From Halospeciosus flavus (lineage in GTDB: Archaea; Halobacteriota; Halobacteria; Halobacteriales; Halobacteriaceae), in assembly GCF_029814175.1 (NCBI RefSeq), contig NZ_CP122312.1:186001-250000 (forward strand): a stretch of 64,000 nucleotides of DNA, read 5' to 3'. The translations under genes were made by a program, and so were the position numbers. The notes beneath the pieces are model-generated. The model was not told the DNA's origin and did not search any database. It was given only the letters and a program-made list of their open reading frames with translations. Below are positions 1 through 8,096 of this stretch, in pieces (the first letter of the stretch is position 1; each line of letters starts with the position of its first letter).

Positions 1-483
1 GCCCGCGACGACCGAGAGGTCTGCGCCCGCGAGCGTCGTCGGCACGGTCAGGATGGGGACGAGTTCGCCGCCCGGGACCGAGAGCGTCCCGGTCTCCTCG
101 AACTCCTCGTGGACGGCGGCGCGGTCGATGTCGTCCCCGTTGCGGGCGGCGAGCACGCTCGCGACCTTCGCGACGTCGAGGCTCGACCCGCCGCCGAGGC
201 TCACCAGTGCGTCGGCGTCGAGGTCGTGGAAGCGCTCGGCCGCGTCGATAGCCGTCCCGAGGGTCTTCGCGGTCGTCGTCTCGGCGAACACGCCCGCGAG
301 ACGGTCGCCGAGTCCCGCGCGGACGGGGTCGACGACTTCGGGCGTCGTCCCGACGGTCTCGCCCGTCACGACGAGTGCGTCTTCCGCACCGATGGCCGCC
401 ACCTCGTCGCCGAGCGCGGAGACGCACCCCTCGCCGTAGACGAGCGTACCGGGTTCGTAGTCGAATCGAAACTCCTCGTGCAT
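1..483 (-). CDS. Iron-containing alcohol dehydrogenase (3' part missing at window edge)
   Basis: The first 161 codons of a group III (Fe-ADH/maleylacetate reductase/glycerol dehydrogenase superfamily) NAD(P)-dependent dehydrogenase are present. It starts at the ATG complementary to 481-483 and runs off the left edge, so the metal-binding C-terminal domain is not seen. The N-terminal Rossmann-like half is clear: a GEGCVSALGDE strand-turn, the nucleotide-binding GGGSSLDVAK loop near residue 90 and the PTTLAGADLS segment that follows in this family. The substrate is not predictable. Its place next to an agmatinase-like gene and in front of an amine catabolic island suggests that it interconverts an aldehyde and an alcohol or hydroxy acid made after transamination. 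Family assignment is firm; role is inference. Confidence 0.88.
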   Translation of the reverse strand, partial: MHEEFRFDYEPGTLVYGEGCVSALGDEVAAIGAEDALVVTGETVGTTPEVVDPVRAGLGDRLAGVFAETTTAKTLGTAIDAAERFHDLDADALVSLGGGSSLDVAKVASVLAARNGDDIDRAAVHEEFEETGTLSVPGGELVPILTVPTTLAGADLSVVAG

Positions 484-585
484 GCTTCCCGGTTCGGCGG
501 GTGGGGGTTTGGGGTTTGTGCTGCGGAGACCCACCAAAGATAGTAGTACGAAAATTTATGTCTCCCGTCCGTAACTAACCGAACG

Positions 586-614
586 AGTCGGGACGTCGGC
601 CTCCTGTCCCGACT
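586..614. promoter_or_regulatory. Inverted repeat, candidate operator or hairpin
   Basis: Perfect 9-bp arms (AGTCGGGAC and GTCCCGACT) are separated by 11 bases. The repeat lies about where transcription from the AT-rich element at 549-562 would begin on the plus strand. It could be an operator for the divergent pair or an RNA hairpin; it has no T-tract after it, so a terminator is less likely. Confidence 0.4.
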
Positions 615-793
615 TACTCCTCCCCGGTCATTGGGATAGACTCGAACGTAACTTCACGATGGGCCATCGACGCTGTCCGAGGACGTCGTGGTCGTCGACG
701 TCCACGTCGTCGCCGTCGCATATCTGGATCGGGTCTGCCTCGTGTAGACGAGTGCTCTCCTGTTTTGGCCGGGCAAGACTAGTGCGAACGCGC

Positions 794-809
794 CGTATCT
801 TTATAGTGG
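794..809 (+). promoter_or_regulatory. TATA-box promoter of the ureohydrolase gene
   Basis: A TATA element (CTTTATAG) is centred about 28 bases before the ATG at 830, the spacing expected for a leaderless archaeal transcript. This decides the start at 830 over the in-frame ATG at 815. The 16-base string around the box is repeated exactly at 24237-24252, before the parA-like gene. Confidence 0.7.
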
Positions 810-829
810 TGTGTATGGGACTCTTCCTC

Positions 830-1801
830 ATGGACGAGTTAGACGACCTCCCGGAACTCTCGTTCGCGGGGGTCCAGACGTTCTTGAAGGCCGAGCAGGC
901 GGACGTAGACGACGTCGGCGAGTCGGTCGACGTCGGGGTTCTCGGCGTCCCGTTCGACGGCGCCGTCTCCCGGCAACCCGGCGCGCGCTTCGGACCGGGC
1001 GCCATCCGCGAGGCCAGCGCGTGGTACGCCTACCTCGGCGGCTACAAGGGCGGCGTCCACAACGTCGAGACCGACCAGACCGTCGACTACGGCGACGTCG
1101 AAGTCCGCGACTGCGGCGACGTGCCCACGGTCCCGACGAGCATCGAACGGACGCGCCCACAGATCGAGGCGGCCGTCGAGACCGTCGCGGACCAGACCTT
1201 CCCGCTCGTCCTCGGCGGCGACCACTACGTCACCTACCCCTCGTTCCTCGGCTACGCGCGGAGCGTCGGCGAGCGCGTCGGACTCGTCCACCTCGACGCC
1301 CACAGCGACACCGTCGAGTCGAGCACCCTCTACGGCGAGCACTTCCACGGGTCGCCGATGGCCCGCATCGACGAGAGCGCGTTCGGCGGCTACGAGAACC
1401 ACGCGATGGTCGGAATTCGCGGGTACGAGGGTCCGGAGTTCCCGGACCTCGTCGACGAGCGCGGCCTCCACGTGAGTTACGCGCCGGACGTCCGCGAGCG
1501 CGGTATCGAGGCGTGTGTCCGCGACGCCGTCGACCACGCGACGGACGGCGTCGACCACGTCTACCTCACCGTCGACATCGACGCCGTCGACCCGGCGTAC
1601 GCACCGGGCACCGGGACGCCCGAACCCGGCGGACTGACCAGTGCGGACCTCCTGACGGCGATGGACGTCCTCGGCGAGTACGACGAGATCGGCGCGATGG
1701 ACCTGATGGAGGTCGCCCCGAAACTCGACCCGACGGAGTCCACCCAGCGGCTCGCCGCCAACGCGATCGTCCGGTTCCTCGAAGCGAAGTTCCTCTCGTA
1801 A
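830..1801 (+). CDS. Ureohydrolase, agmatinase-like
   Basis: This 323-residue protein belongs to the arginase/agmatinase/formimidoylglutamase family, dinuclear manganese enzymes that cleave guanidino groups to an amine plus urea. The metal motifs are all visible: GGDH near residue 132, DAHSD near 156-160, and DIDAVDPAYAPGTGTPEPGG starting near 249, whose GTGTPEPGG tail is typical of agmatinase-type members. The HGSPM segment after DAHSD also fits that subgroup. The substrate could be agmatine, guanidinobutyrate or another guanidino compound; the PotABCD-type importer, two class III transaminases and a second ureohydrolase in the same island favour an amine catabolic role. Start chosen from the TATA spacing. 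It is divergent from the dehydrogenase at 483 and convergent with the IclR gene. Confidence 0.87.
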   Translation: MDELDDLPELSFAGVQTFLKAEQADVDDVGESVDVGVLGVPFDGAVSRQPGARFGPGAIREASAWYAYLGGYKGGVHNVETDQTVDYGDVEVRDCGDVPTVPTSIERTRPQIEAAVETVADQTFPLVLGGDHYVTYPSFLGYARSVGERVGLVHLDAHSDTVESSTLYGEHFHGSPMARIDESAFGGYENHAMVGIRGYEGPEFPDLVDERGLHVSYAPDVRERGIEACVRDAVDHATDGVDHVYLTVDIDAVDPAYAPGTGTPEPGGLTSADLLTAMDVLGEYDEIGAMDLMEVAPKLDPTESTQRLAANAIVRFLEAKFLS

Positions 1802-2164
1802 CTCGACGGCCGAACGGGACGAATGAGTTTGGACGGATTTTCTTAGTTGGATAGTTTTTACAACCCACTAGATACGAATACATATCTATACTCTGTCACT
1901 GATTCTTTGCGATAGATGTCGAAGGTGACGGTCTACTATTCACGACACTCAGTCCAAACTATCTACTTACCATTACTAAAGAGACAAACGATTACAACTA
2001 GTTTGTACGGTTTTTCTAGAATGGACGAGGCGGTTGCTCCTGACAAATCGTGACATTCTATCTCCGGCCGATTCGCCGTTGGCTTTACACGCGTACTCGT
2101 GTAAGAATGGTCGCGCTTCACACAATTTCTGGCGGACGGCGTTTGCGAGAGACAAACGGGCCGT
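1802..2164. other. AT-rich gene-free spacer between convergent genes
   Basis: No coding region is supported here. The stretch is markedly more AT-rich than its surroundings. T-rich runs just after the ureohydrolase stop (about 1836-1858) probably terminate that transcript. It also contains GTTTGGAC at 1827-1834 and the complementary GTCCAAACT at 1952-1960, a motif seen in other spacers of this window. Confidence 0.5.
1836..1858 (+). terminator. Probable T-tract terminator of the ureohydrolase gene
   Basis: Two U-rich runs (TTTTCTT and a run of five T) follow the stop codon at 1801 within 60 bases. Archaeal termination commonly needs only such T-tracts without a hairpin. Confidence 0.45.
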
Positions 2165-2959
2165 TCAGGCGTCGCCGTTCATCGTCTGGAGGTTGACCTC
2201 GACGATGTTGACCGTCTCCGTCACCTTCCGTGGGAACTCGTCGTCGAAGCGCTCGCCGTCGAGTCGACTCGCCGGTGCAGAGACGCTGAGGGCGCCGAGA
2301 ACGTCTCCGTCGGGTCCGAGGATGGAGGTGCCCACCGCACGGACGCCGAGGAGGTCCTCCTCGTCGTTCGTGGAGTACCCACGTTCGCGGATGCGTTCGA
2401 GTTCGTCCTCGAACGCCTCGCGGTCGGTGATGGTGTGTTCGGTTCGCCGGGGGAGTCCGTGTCGGTCGAGGTGCGCGTCGAGTTCGTCGTCGTCGAACTC
2501 CGCGAGGATGGCCTTCCCGGCGGCCGAGTAGTGGAGGTGTCGGCCCATCTTCTCCCGGTTCTTCACGAAGAACTCCTGGCCGACGGCACGGTCGCCGAAC
2601 GACTCGTAGAGGATGTTCTCCAGGCCCGCGTCCTCGGTGATGAGGTGGACGCACTCGCCGGTCTCCGCCGCGAGGTCGTCGACCTCCCCCTTCGCGGCGT
2701 GGTAGAGCGGCGAACTGTTGCGGACGTACTCCCCGAACGTGATGAAGCGCTGTCCAAGCGCGTAGCCGTCCCCTCGGTGCTCGACGAACCCGTGGTCGCA
2801 CAACGTCGCGAGGTGCGTGTGGAGTGCACCCTTCGAGAGGTCGACTTCCTCCGCCAGTTCGGCGAGTGTTGCCCCGTTCAGTCGGCGGAGGGCTTCGAGC
2901 ACGTCGAGTGCCCTGTTCACCGAGCCGATGGTTCGTTTCCCCGCGTCGTTCGTTGGCAT
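2165..2959 (-). CDS. IclR-family transcriptional regulator
   Basis: The 264-residue protein has an N-terminal winged helix-turn-helix (residues about 10-70, with ATLAELAEEVDLSKGALHTH as the recognition part) and a C-terminal IclR effector domain (about 80-255, with HYSAAGKAILA and the late SAPASRL motif). IclR proteins bind short palindromes and respond to small metabolites of the pathway they control. The start is the ATG at 2957-2959; a TATA-like element near 2984-2992 on the minus strand gives leaderless spacing. It is divergent from the transaminase at 3089, with a perfect palindrome at 3028-3050 between them. A related palindrome occurs at 6644-6658, so it probably governs both aminotransferase promoters of the island. 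Family certain, regulon inferred. Confidence 0.92.
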   Translation of the reverse strand: MPTNDAGKRTIGSVNRALDVLEALRRLNGATLAELAEEVDLSKGALHTHLATLCDHGFVEHRGDGYALGQRFITFGEYVRNSSPLYHAAKGEVDDLAAETGECVHLITEDAGLENILYESFGDRAVGQEFFVKNREKMGRHLHYSAAGKAILAEFDDDELDAHLDRHGLPRRTEHTITDREAFEDELERIRERGYSTNDEEDLLGVRAVGTSILGPDGDVLGALSVSAPASRLDGERFDDEFPRKVTETVNIVEVNLQTMNGDA

Positions 2960-3027
2960 ACCCTACCCTTGGCGTGAGCCGAGAAATAGCTTTTGACACT
3001 CGCGAACGCCTACCATGGCTCGTTCGG

Positions 3028-3050
3028 GAGTAGACAGTTACTGTCTACTC
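3028..3050. promoter_or_regulatory. Palindrome, candidate IclR operator
   Basis: Perfect 10-bp arms (GAGTAGACAG and CTGTCTACTC) flank a TTA centre. The palindrome ends eight bases before the TATA element (about 3058-3066) of the transaminase and lies between the divergent iclR and transaminase genes. Its 15-bp core matches the palindrome at 6644-6658 under the consensus AGWCAGTTWCTGWCT. Confidence 0.65.
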
Positions 3051-3088
3051 AAGGCAAGATTTATGGCGAATTTAGACGATTTCCGTGT

Positions 3089-4420
3089 ATGGACCGCGAG
3101 ACAGCCGAGCCGACAGTCGCGAACCTTGGCGGGACGGCCTCACAGGAGTGGATCGAGGCCCACCAGGCCGTCGCCGCGCCCAGTGAGTACTCCCACGAGT
3201 TCGTCTGGGACGTCACCGCCGAGGCGGACGGCCCGTTCGTCACCGACCTCGACGGCAACGTCCTCCTCGACTTCACCTGCCACATCGGCGCCGCGCCGCT
3301 CGGGTACAACAACCCGAAGGTGCTCGACAAACTCCGGGAGTTCGACCTCGTCGACCCCCTGAAGATCGCCGGACAGGACTTCTACTTCGGGAGCGGGACC
3401 GTCGACGACCCCGACTTCCCCGGTTCGACCCAACTCATGCAGAAGTTGACCGAGGTGTCGAGTCACTACGGGATGGACACGGTGTTCCTCTCGAACTCCG
3501 GCGCCGAGGCCATCGAGAACGCGATGAAGGTGGCGTACAACGCGTGCGAGACGCCGAAACACGGGATCACGTTCTCGGGTGCGTTCCACGGCCGGACTCT
3601 CGGGACGCTCTCGCTCACGCGCGCGAAAGACGTGTACACGCGGAAGTACCCCGAATTCTCGGGTATCCGCGAGGTGCCGTTCTGTGCCTGTGACGGCGCG
3701 TGTACCTGTGGATTCCGCGCCGGCGAGGAGTCCCGTCTCGAACAACTCGTCGGCGCCCACGGGAGCCTCGACCCGAGCGAGGTCGCGTTCATGATCCTCG
3801 AACCCGTCCAGGGCGTGGGCGGGTACCGGTTCCCGAGCGAGGAGTTCGCCAGCGAGGTCGGCCGCGTCTCCGAGGAGTACGGCATCCCGCTCATCGTCGA
3901 CGAGATCCAGACCGGCGTCGGTCGCTCCGGGTCGATGTGGGCGGCCGACCACTTCGAGTTCGAACCGGACCTCATCACTTCGGCGAAGGCGCTGCGCGTC
4001 GGCGCGACCATCGGCCGCTCGGAACTCTTCCCCGACGAGAAGAACCGCCTCGGTTCGACCTGGGGTGGCGGCGACGTCGTCGCGGCGATGCAGGGTGTCT
4101 TCACCCTCGAAGCCATCGAGGAACACGACCTCCTCTCGAACGCGGAGACGCGCGGCGCCCACCTCGTTGAGGCCGTCGCCGACGCCGACCACGCCTGCGT
4201 CGAGGACGTCCGCAACCTCGGGTTGCTCACCGCCATCGACTTCGACACGAAGGAGCGTCGCGACGACGTCGTCGCGGCGGCACTGGAGCGCGGCCTGCTC
4301 ACCCTCGGCTGTGGGTACCGGACGCTCCGCCTGCTCCCGCCGCTCGACGTCACCGAACGGGAGGTCGACCTCGGGACGTCCCTGCTGAACGAGGCCATCG
4401 CGGAGGTCGACGATGAGTAG
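3089..4420 (+). CDS. Class III PLP-dependent aminotransferase
   Basis: A 443-residue fold-type I transaminase of the GABA/ornithine/diaminobutyrate class. Visible hallmarks are the SNSGAEAIENAMK cofactor loop, SGAFHGRTLG, the acidic LIVDEIQTGVGRSG motif whose Asp holds the pyridine nitrogen, and the TSAKALRVGA segment containing the Schiff-base lysine. A short cysteine-rich loop (CACDGACTCG) sits mid-protein and is unusual for the class. The ATG at 3089 is 27 bases after a TATA element, so the mRNA is probably leaderless. Its end overlaps the next gene by eight bases, implying translational coupling with the D-2-hydroxyacid dehydrogenase. It probably moves the terminal amino group of a diamine or omega-amino acid to a 2-oxoacid; exact substrate unknown. 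Confidence 0.88.
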   Translation: MDRETAEPTVANLGGTASQEWIEAHQAVAAPSEYSHEFVWDVTAEADGPFVTDLDGNVLLDFTCHIGAAPLGYNNPKVLDKLREFDLVDPLKIAGQDFYFGSGTVDDPDFPGSTQLMQKLTEVSSHYGMDTVFLSNSGAEAIENAMKVAYNACETPKHGITFSGAFHGRTLGTLSLTRAKDVYTRKYPEFSGIREVPFCACDGACTCGFRAGEESRLEQLVGAHGSLDPSEVAFMILEPVQGVGGYRFPSEEFASEVGRVSEEYGIPLIVDEIQTGVGRSGSMWAADHFEFEPDLITSAKALRVGATIGRSELFPDEKNRLGSTWGGGDVVAAMQGVFTLEAIEEHDLLSNAETRGAHLVEAVADADHACVEDVRNLGLLTAIDFDTKERRDDVVAAALERGLLTLGCGYRTLRLLPPLDVTEREVDLGTSLLNEAIAEVDDE

Positions 4421-5393
4421 TGAGCGCTCGTCCGCCGACGCACCCGACGTCGTCGTCCTCCGCGAGGGGACCGAGGGTCTCGGCATGGCCGAGTACGCCG
4501 ATGAGATCCGCGAGCGACTCCCCGAGGCGGACGCCCGGCACGCCCGGACCCCCCACGAAGAGCGCGAACTCGTCCGCCACGCCCCCGTGGTGACGGGCGT
4601 CGGCATCGACGAGGGCCTCCTCGACGCCGCCGAGGACCTCGAACTGTTCGCCTGTGCGTTCGCGGGTACGGGCCACCTCCCCGAAGACGAACTCGAACGC
4701 CGCGGCGTCACCGTGACGAACGCGGGCGGCATCCACGCGCCCGGCATCGCCGAGCAGGCCATCGGGAACGTCCTCACGTTCGCCCGTAACCTCCACGAGG
4801 GGTGGCGGCGCAAGCAGAACGGCGAGTGGCGGCACTTCCAGTCGTTCGAACTCACCGGCTCGACGGTCACCATCGTCGGGCTCGGTTCCATCGGGCAGGC
4901 CGTCGCCCAGCGCCTCCAGGGCTTCGACGTCGACACCATCGGCGTCCGCTACACCCCCGAGAAGGGGGGCCCGACCGACGAGGTCATCGGCTTCGAGGAC
5001 CGGCCGTTCCACGACGCGCTCGCGCGGACCGACTACCTCGTCGTCGCCTGCCCGCTCACTGACCTCACGCGCGGACTCATCGGCGAGGAGGAACTCGCCA
5101 CGCTCCCGCCCGAGGCCGTCGTCGTGAACACGGCCCGTGGGCCCATCCTCGACACGGGTGCGGTGGTCGAGGCGCTCCAGACCGAGAGCCTGCGCGGCGT
5201 GGCGCTCGACGTCACCGACCCCGAACCGCTCCCGCCGGACCACGTGCTCTGGACGCTGGAGAACGCCCTCGTCACGCCCCACACCGGCGGTCACACGCCG
5301 AAGCACTGGGACCGACTCGCCGACATCCTCGCGCACAACTACGCGGCGCTGGAGACCGACGACGCACTCGAAAACGTGGTCATCGCGCCCTGA
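4413..5393 (+). CDS. D-2-hydroxyacid dehydrogenase family protein
   Basis: A 326-residue NAD(P)-dependent D-isomer-specific 2-hydroxyacid dehydrogenase. The nucleotide-binding VGLGSIGQAVAQ motif is central; downstream are VVNTARGPILD with the substrate-binding Arg, the Glu-containing DVTDPEPLP loop and the catalytic His region TPHTGGHTPKHWD. The N-terminal catalytic half (IDEGLLDAAEDLELFACAFAGTG) is divergent from the second family member at 12806, so the two are not recent duplicates. It starts inside the end of the upstream transaminase, forming a two-gene operon. In that setting it could reduce a 2-oxoacid produced or consumed during transamination; this is inference from position. Confidence 0.87.
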   Translation: MSSERSSADAPDVVVLREGTEGLGMAEYADEIRERLPEADARHARTPHEERELVRHAPVVTGVGIDEGLLDAAEDLELFACAFAGTGHLPEDELERRGVTVTNAGGIHAPGIAEQAIGNVLTFARNLHEGWRRKQNGEWRHFQSFELTGSTVTIVGLGSIGQAVAQRLQGFDVDTIGVRYTPEKGGPTDEVIGFEDRPFHDALARTDYLVVACPLTDLTRGLIGEEELATLPPEAVVVNTARGPILDTGAVVEALQTESLRGVALDVTDPEPLPPDHVLWTLENALVTPHTGGHTPKHWDRLADILAHNYAALETDDALENVVIAP

Positions 5394-5414
5394 GGCGGGC
5401 GCGGGTCGCGTTCC

Positions 5415-6602
5415 TCAGACGACGAAGAGGTCGCGGTCGAAGTCGGCCAGCGTCTCCGCACCGTTCTTCGTAACGCGGAACGTCTCGCTGATCTCGACGC
5501 CGAAGTCGTCGAACCAGATGCCCGGAATCATGTGGAAGGTCATGTTCTCTTCGAGGACGGTCTCGTCGCCCGGCCGGAGGCTGACGGTGTGTTCGCCCCA
5601 GTCCGGCGGGTAGCCGACGCCAGTCGCGTACCCGAGACGGGACTCCTTCTCGATGCCGTGTTTCGCGATGGTCTCGCGCCACACGCCCTCGACTTCCTCG
5701 GCGGTCACGCCGGGTTCGACGGCGTCGAGGGCGGCCTGTAGCCCCTCCATGACGACGTCCGCGGTCTCCTGCATCTCGGGTGCCGGTTCGCCGACGGTGA
5801 GGGTGCGGGCCATCGGACAGTGGTAGCGGTGCTTACAGCCGGCGAGTTCGACGATGACCGGGTCGCCCTGCTCGAACTCGCGGTCGGACCACGAGAGGTG
5901 GGGGGTCCCCGTGTAGTCGCCCGAGGGCATCAGCGGGACGATGGCGGGGTAGTCACCGCCGAACTCCTCGGTTCCCCCGATGAGTCCGTCGTAGATGGCG
6001 GCCGCGGCGTCGGACTCGGGGACGCCCTCGCGAATCGTGTCGACGGCGGCCTGCATCCCCGTCTCGGCGAGGCGGGCGGCCTGGCGCATGTACTCGATCT
6101 CCGCGTCGGACTTCTTCAGTCGGACCCAGTTCACCAGCAGCGTCTCGTCCTGGACGTCTGCCTCCGGGAGTTGGTCCGTGAGGCGAGCGTGCGAGCGCGC
6201 GGTGTAGTAGTAGGCGTCCATCTCCACGCCCAGCGAACGGTCGCCGTAGCCGTACTCGTCGATCACGGAGGCGACGTAGTCCATCGGGTGTTTGTCGTGG
6301 GGCGACTGGACGTAGTCGTCGGTGTAGTACAGGACGTTCTCGTCGTCCATCCACGTCGTCACCTCCGCGGACTTGGCGTCCATCTCGCGGCCGATCCACA
6401 CCGGGTCGTGGTCGAGCGTCACCAGGACCCCCTGGTGGACGTAGAACGACCACGACTTGTAGCCAGTGAGGTAGTTCATGTTCGCGGGGTCGGTGACGAG
6501 GAGGGCGTCGACGCCCGCCTCCCGCATCCGTTCGCGCGTTCGGTCGAGTCGGCGCTCGTACTCGCTGGTCGGGAATGGGACGAGTTCGTTCATCTGCGTC
6601 AC
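5415..6602 (-). CDS. doeA: Ectoine hydrolase-like M24-family enzyme
   Basis: The 395-residue protein has the creatinase N-terminal domain (about 1-160) and a pita-bread M24 domain (about 170-395). Over its whole length it resembles ectoine hydrolase DoeA/EutD, including VTDPANMNYLTGY, SWSFYVHQ, GVEMDAYYYTA, EFGGDYPAIVPLMPSG, the YHCPMART segment and GVGYPPDWGEHTVSLRPGD. The metal-binding Asp positions of true M24 aminopeptidases are replaced (VELAGCKHRYHCP), as in creatinase, so it is not a Xaa-Pro peptidase. DoeA opens the cyclic amidine ring of ectoine to acetylated 2,4-diaminobutyrate. The GTG at 6602 has a TATA-like element about 26 bases upstream that overlaps a palindrome; an ATG at 6593 is the alternative. 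It is divergent from the transaminase at 6717. Physiological substrate inferred. Confidence 0.82.
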   Translation of the reverse strand: MTQMNELVPFPTSEYERRLDRTRERMREAGVDALLVTDPANMNYLTGYKSWSFYVHQGVLVTLDHDPVWIGREMDAKSAEVTTWMDDENVLYYTDDYVQSPHDKHPMDYVASVIDEYGYGDRSLGVEMDAYYYTARSHARLTDQLPEADVQDETLLVNWVRLKKSDAEIEYMRQAARLAETGMQAAVDTIREGVPESDAAAAIYDGLIGGTEEFGGDYPAIVPLMPSGDYTGTPHLSWSDREFEQGDPVIVELAGCKHRYHCPMARTLTVGEPAPEMQETADVVMEGLQAALDAVEPGVTAEEVEGVWRETIAKHGIEKESRLGYATGVGYPPDWGEHTVSLRPGDETVLEENMTFHMIPGIWFDDFGVEISETFRVTKNGAETLADFDRDLFVV

Positions 6603-6619
6603 CCGACTCCTTGGGTGGT

Positions 6620-6642
6620 GTTCGCATAAGTCTTACGCGAAC
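6620..6642. promoter_or_regulatory. Palindrome over the doeA-like promoter
   Basis: Two 11-base arms, GTTCGCATAAG and CTTACGCGAAC, meet around a single T with one mismatch. The palindrome covers the TATA-like element of the minus-strand gene starting at 6602, the position expected for a repressor site. Confidence 0.55.
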
Positions 6643-6643
6643 A

Positions 6644-6658
6644 AGTCAGTTTCTGACT
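6644..6658. promoter_or_regulatory. Second copy of the candidate IclR palindrome
   Basis: AGTCAG and CTGACT flank TTT. This matches the core of the palindrome at 3028-3050 (consensus AGWCAGTTWCTGWCT). It lies about 30 bases upstream of the TATA element (6684-6691) of the transaminase starting at 6717. Confidence 0.6.
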
Positions 6659-6716
6659 ACGCGAGTGCTGGTTCCTGTGAACAATCTATATGTAGGAGGT
6701 CCACGTGGTCGCTCGT

Positions 6717-8096
6717 ATGGCGGGACCGCCGATCCACGACCTGCACTTCGCCCAGGAACCGTCCGTCGACCGCGTCCCCGGACCCAAGTCCGACCGACTC
6801 CGGGAGAAACAGAACGAAATCGACAGCAACGCCGTCGCGTACCCCAACAACATCCCCCTCGCCTTCGACGAGGGGAAGGGCGCGACGCTGAAGGACGTCG
6901 ACGGGAACGTCTTCCTCGACTTCTTCGCGGGCATCGGCGTCTACAACGTCGGCCACGCGAACCCGTACGTCAACGAGGCCGTCCACGAGCAGGTGGACAA
7001 ACTCACCCACTCCGTCGACTTCCCGACCGAACCGCGTCTCGAACTCATCGAGAAACTCGAAGAACTCGCGCCGGGGAACCTCTCGGGTAACAGCCGAGTC
7101 GTCTTCGGCGGCCCGACCGGGAGCGACGCCATCGAGGCGTCCATCAAACTCGCGAAGTACAACACCGGTGGGCGTGGCCTCGTCGCCTTCCGTAACTCCT
7201 ACCACGGCGCGACCAGCGGCGCCATGAGCATCACCTCGAACAGCAAACTCAAGAAACACTACGCGCCGCTCCTGCCGGACGTCGTCCACGCGCCGTTCCC
7301 CCACCCGTTCCAGGAGGGCCGCGACCCCGAGGAGTCCGTCGAACGGGCACTCGAAGAGGTCCGCGCGACCATCGAACAGCCCTACGGGGGTCTCGCGAAC
7401 CCCGCGGGCATCTTCGTCGAACCCATCCAGGGCGAGGGCGGCGTCGTCGTCCCGCCAGAGGGCTTCCTCCAGGGCCTCCGCGACATCGCCGACGAGAACG
7501 ACCTGCCGCTCGTCTTCGACGAGATTCAGGCCGGCTTCGGCCGCACCGGCGAGTGGTGGGCCGCCGAGCACTACGACGTCACGCCCGACGCGATGACGAC
7601 GGCGAAGGCGCTGGGCGGGAACGGTCTCCCGCTCTCGGCGACGATCTACCACGAGGACCTCGACACGTGGGGACCGGGCGACCACGCCGGCACCTACCGC
7701 GGACACGTCCCCGCGATGGTCGGTGGCGTCCGCGCCATCGAGTACATCCAGTCCCACGACCTGCTCGACCACGCGACCGAGGTGGGTGACTACATCCGCG
7801 AGCGACTGCGCGAGGCCGGCGAGGGCGACTCCGGACTCGGCGACGTGCGCGGGAAGGGCCTGTTCATCGGCGCGGAGTTCGTCGACTCGGAGGGGAACCC
7901 GGACGACGACCGCGTCGAGGCCATCCAGCAGTACTGCTACGAGCACGGCGTCCTCGTCTGGACGGCCGGACAGTACGACAACGTCCTGCGCCTGCTCCCG
8001 CCGCTCGTCCTGACCCAGCGGCAGGCCGAGGTCGGTACCGAGATCATCGCGGACGCCATCGCGGCGACGGCCGAAGATGAACGCGCCCGCGCCTGA
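6717..8096 (+). CDS. Class III aminotransferase, diaminobutyrate transaminase-like
   Basis: A 459-residue PLP enzyme. It shows the FGGPTGSDAIEASIKLAK cofactor loop, NSYHGATSGAMS, the LVFDEIQAGFGRTGEWWA motif and the catalytic-lysine segment TTAKALGGNGLP. The GPTGSDAIEA form of the loop and the YHGATSGAMSIT stretch resemble 2,4-diaminobutyrate:2-oxoglutarate transaminases, such as DoeD of ectoine breakdown, which yield aspartate semialdehyde. The start is the ATG 29 bases after a TATATG box rather than the GTG at 6705. The gene overlaps the M20 amidohydrolase by 20 bases and is divergent from the doeA-like gene, so hydrolase, transaminase and candidate deacetylase share one control region. No aspartate-semialdehyde dehydrogenase (DoeC) is seen in the window. 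Confidence 0.85.
   Translation: MAGPPIHDLHFAQEPSVDRVPGPKSDRLREKQNEIDSNAVAYPNNIPLAFDEGKGATLKDVDGNVFLDFFAGIGVYNVGHANPYVNEAVHEQVDKLTHSVDFPTEPRLELIEKLEELAPGNLSGNSRVVFGGPTGSDAIEASIKLAKYNTGGRGLVAFRNSYHGATSGAMSITSNSKLKKHYAPLLPDVVHAPFPHPFQEGRDPEESVERALEEVRATIEQPYGGLANPAGIFVEPIQGEGGVVVPPEGFLQGLRDIADENDLPLVFDEIQAGFGRTGEWWAAEHYDVTPDAMTTAKALGGNGLPLSATIYHEDLDTWGPGDHAGTYRGHVPAMVGGVRAIEYIQSHDLLDHATEVGDYIRERLREAGEGDSGLGDVRGKGLFIGAEFVDSEGNPDDDRVEAIQQYCYEHGVLVWTAGQYDNVLRLLPPLVLTQRQAEVGTEIIADAIAATAEDERARA

Larger units (their letters stand above)
484..829. other. Divergent intergenic region between the dehydrogenase and ureohydrolase genes
   Basis: No convincing gene lies here. It holds an AT-rich block near 549-562 that could act as a TATA element in either direction, an inverted repeat at 586-614 and the ureohydrolase promoter at 794-809. 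On the minus strand, about 628-770 can be read as a short acidic, haloarchaea-like peptide ending at 628 with no credible start. It may be a remnant of a lost gene or chance. Confidence 0.5.

Noticed and set aside
628-770. Minus-strand acidic peptide that looked like the end of a gene
   Set aside because: Composition is haloarchaea-like, but no start, promoter or family match could be found and its upstream part is antisense to the ureohydrolase. Recorded only as a possible relic.
5415-6602. Annotation as Xaa-Pro aminopeptidase
   Set aside because: The fold is M24, but the metal-ligand positions are replaced and long stretches match DoeA-type ectoine hydrolase.
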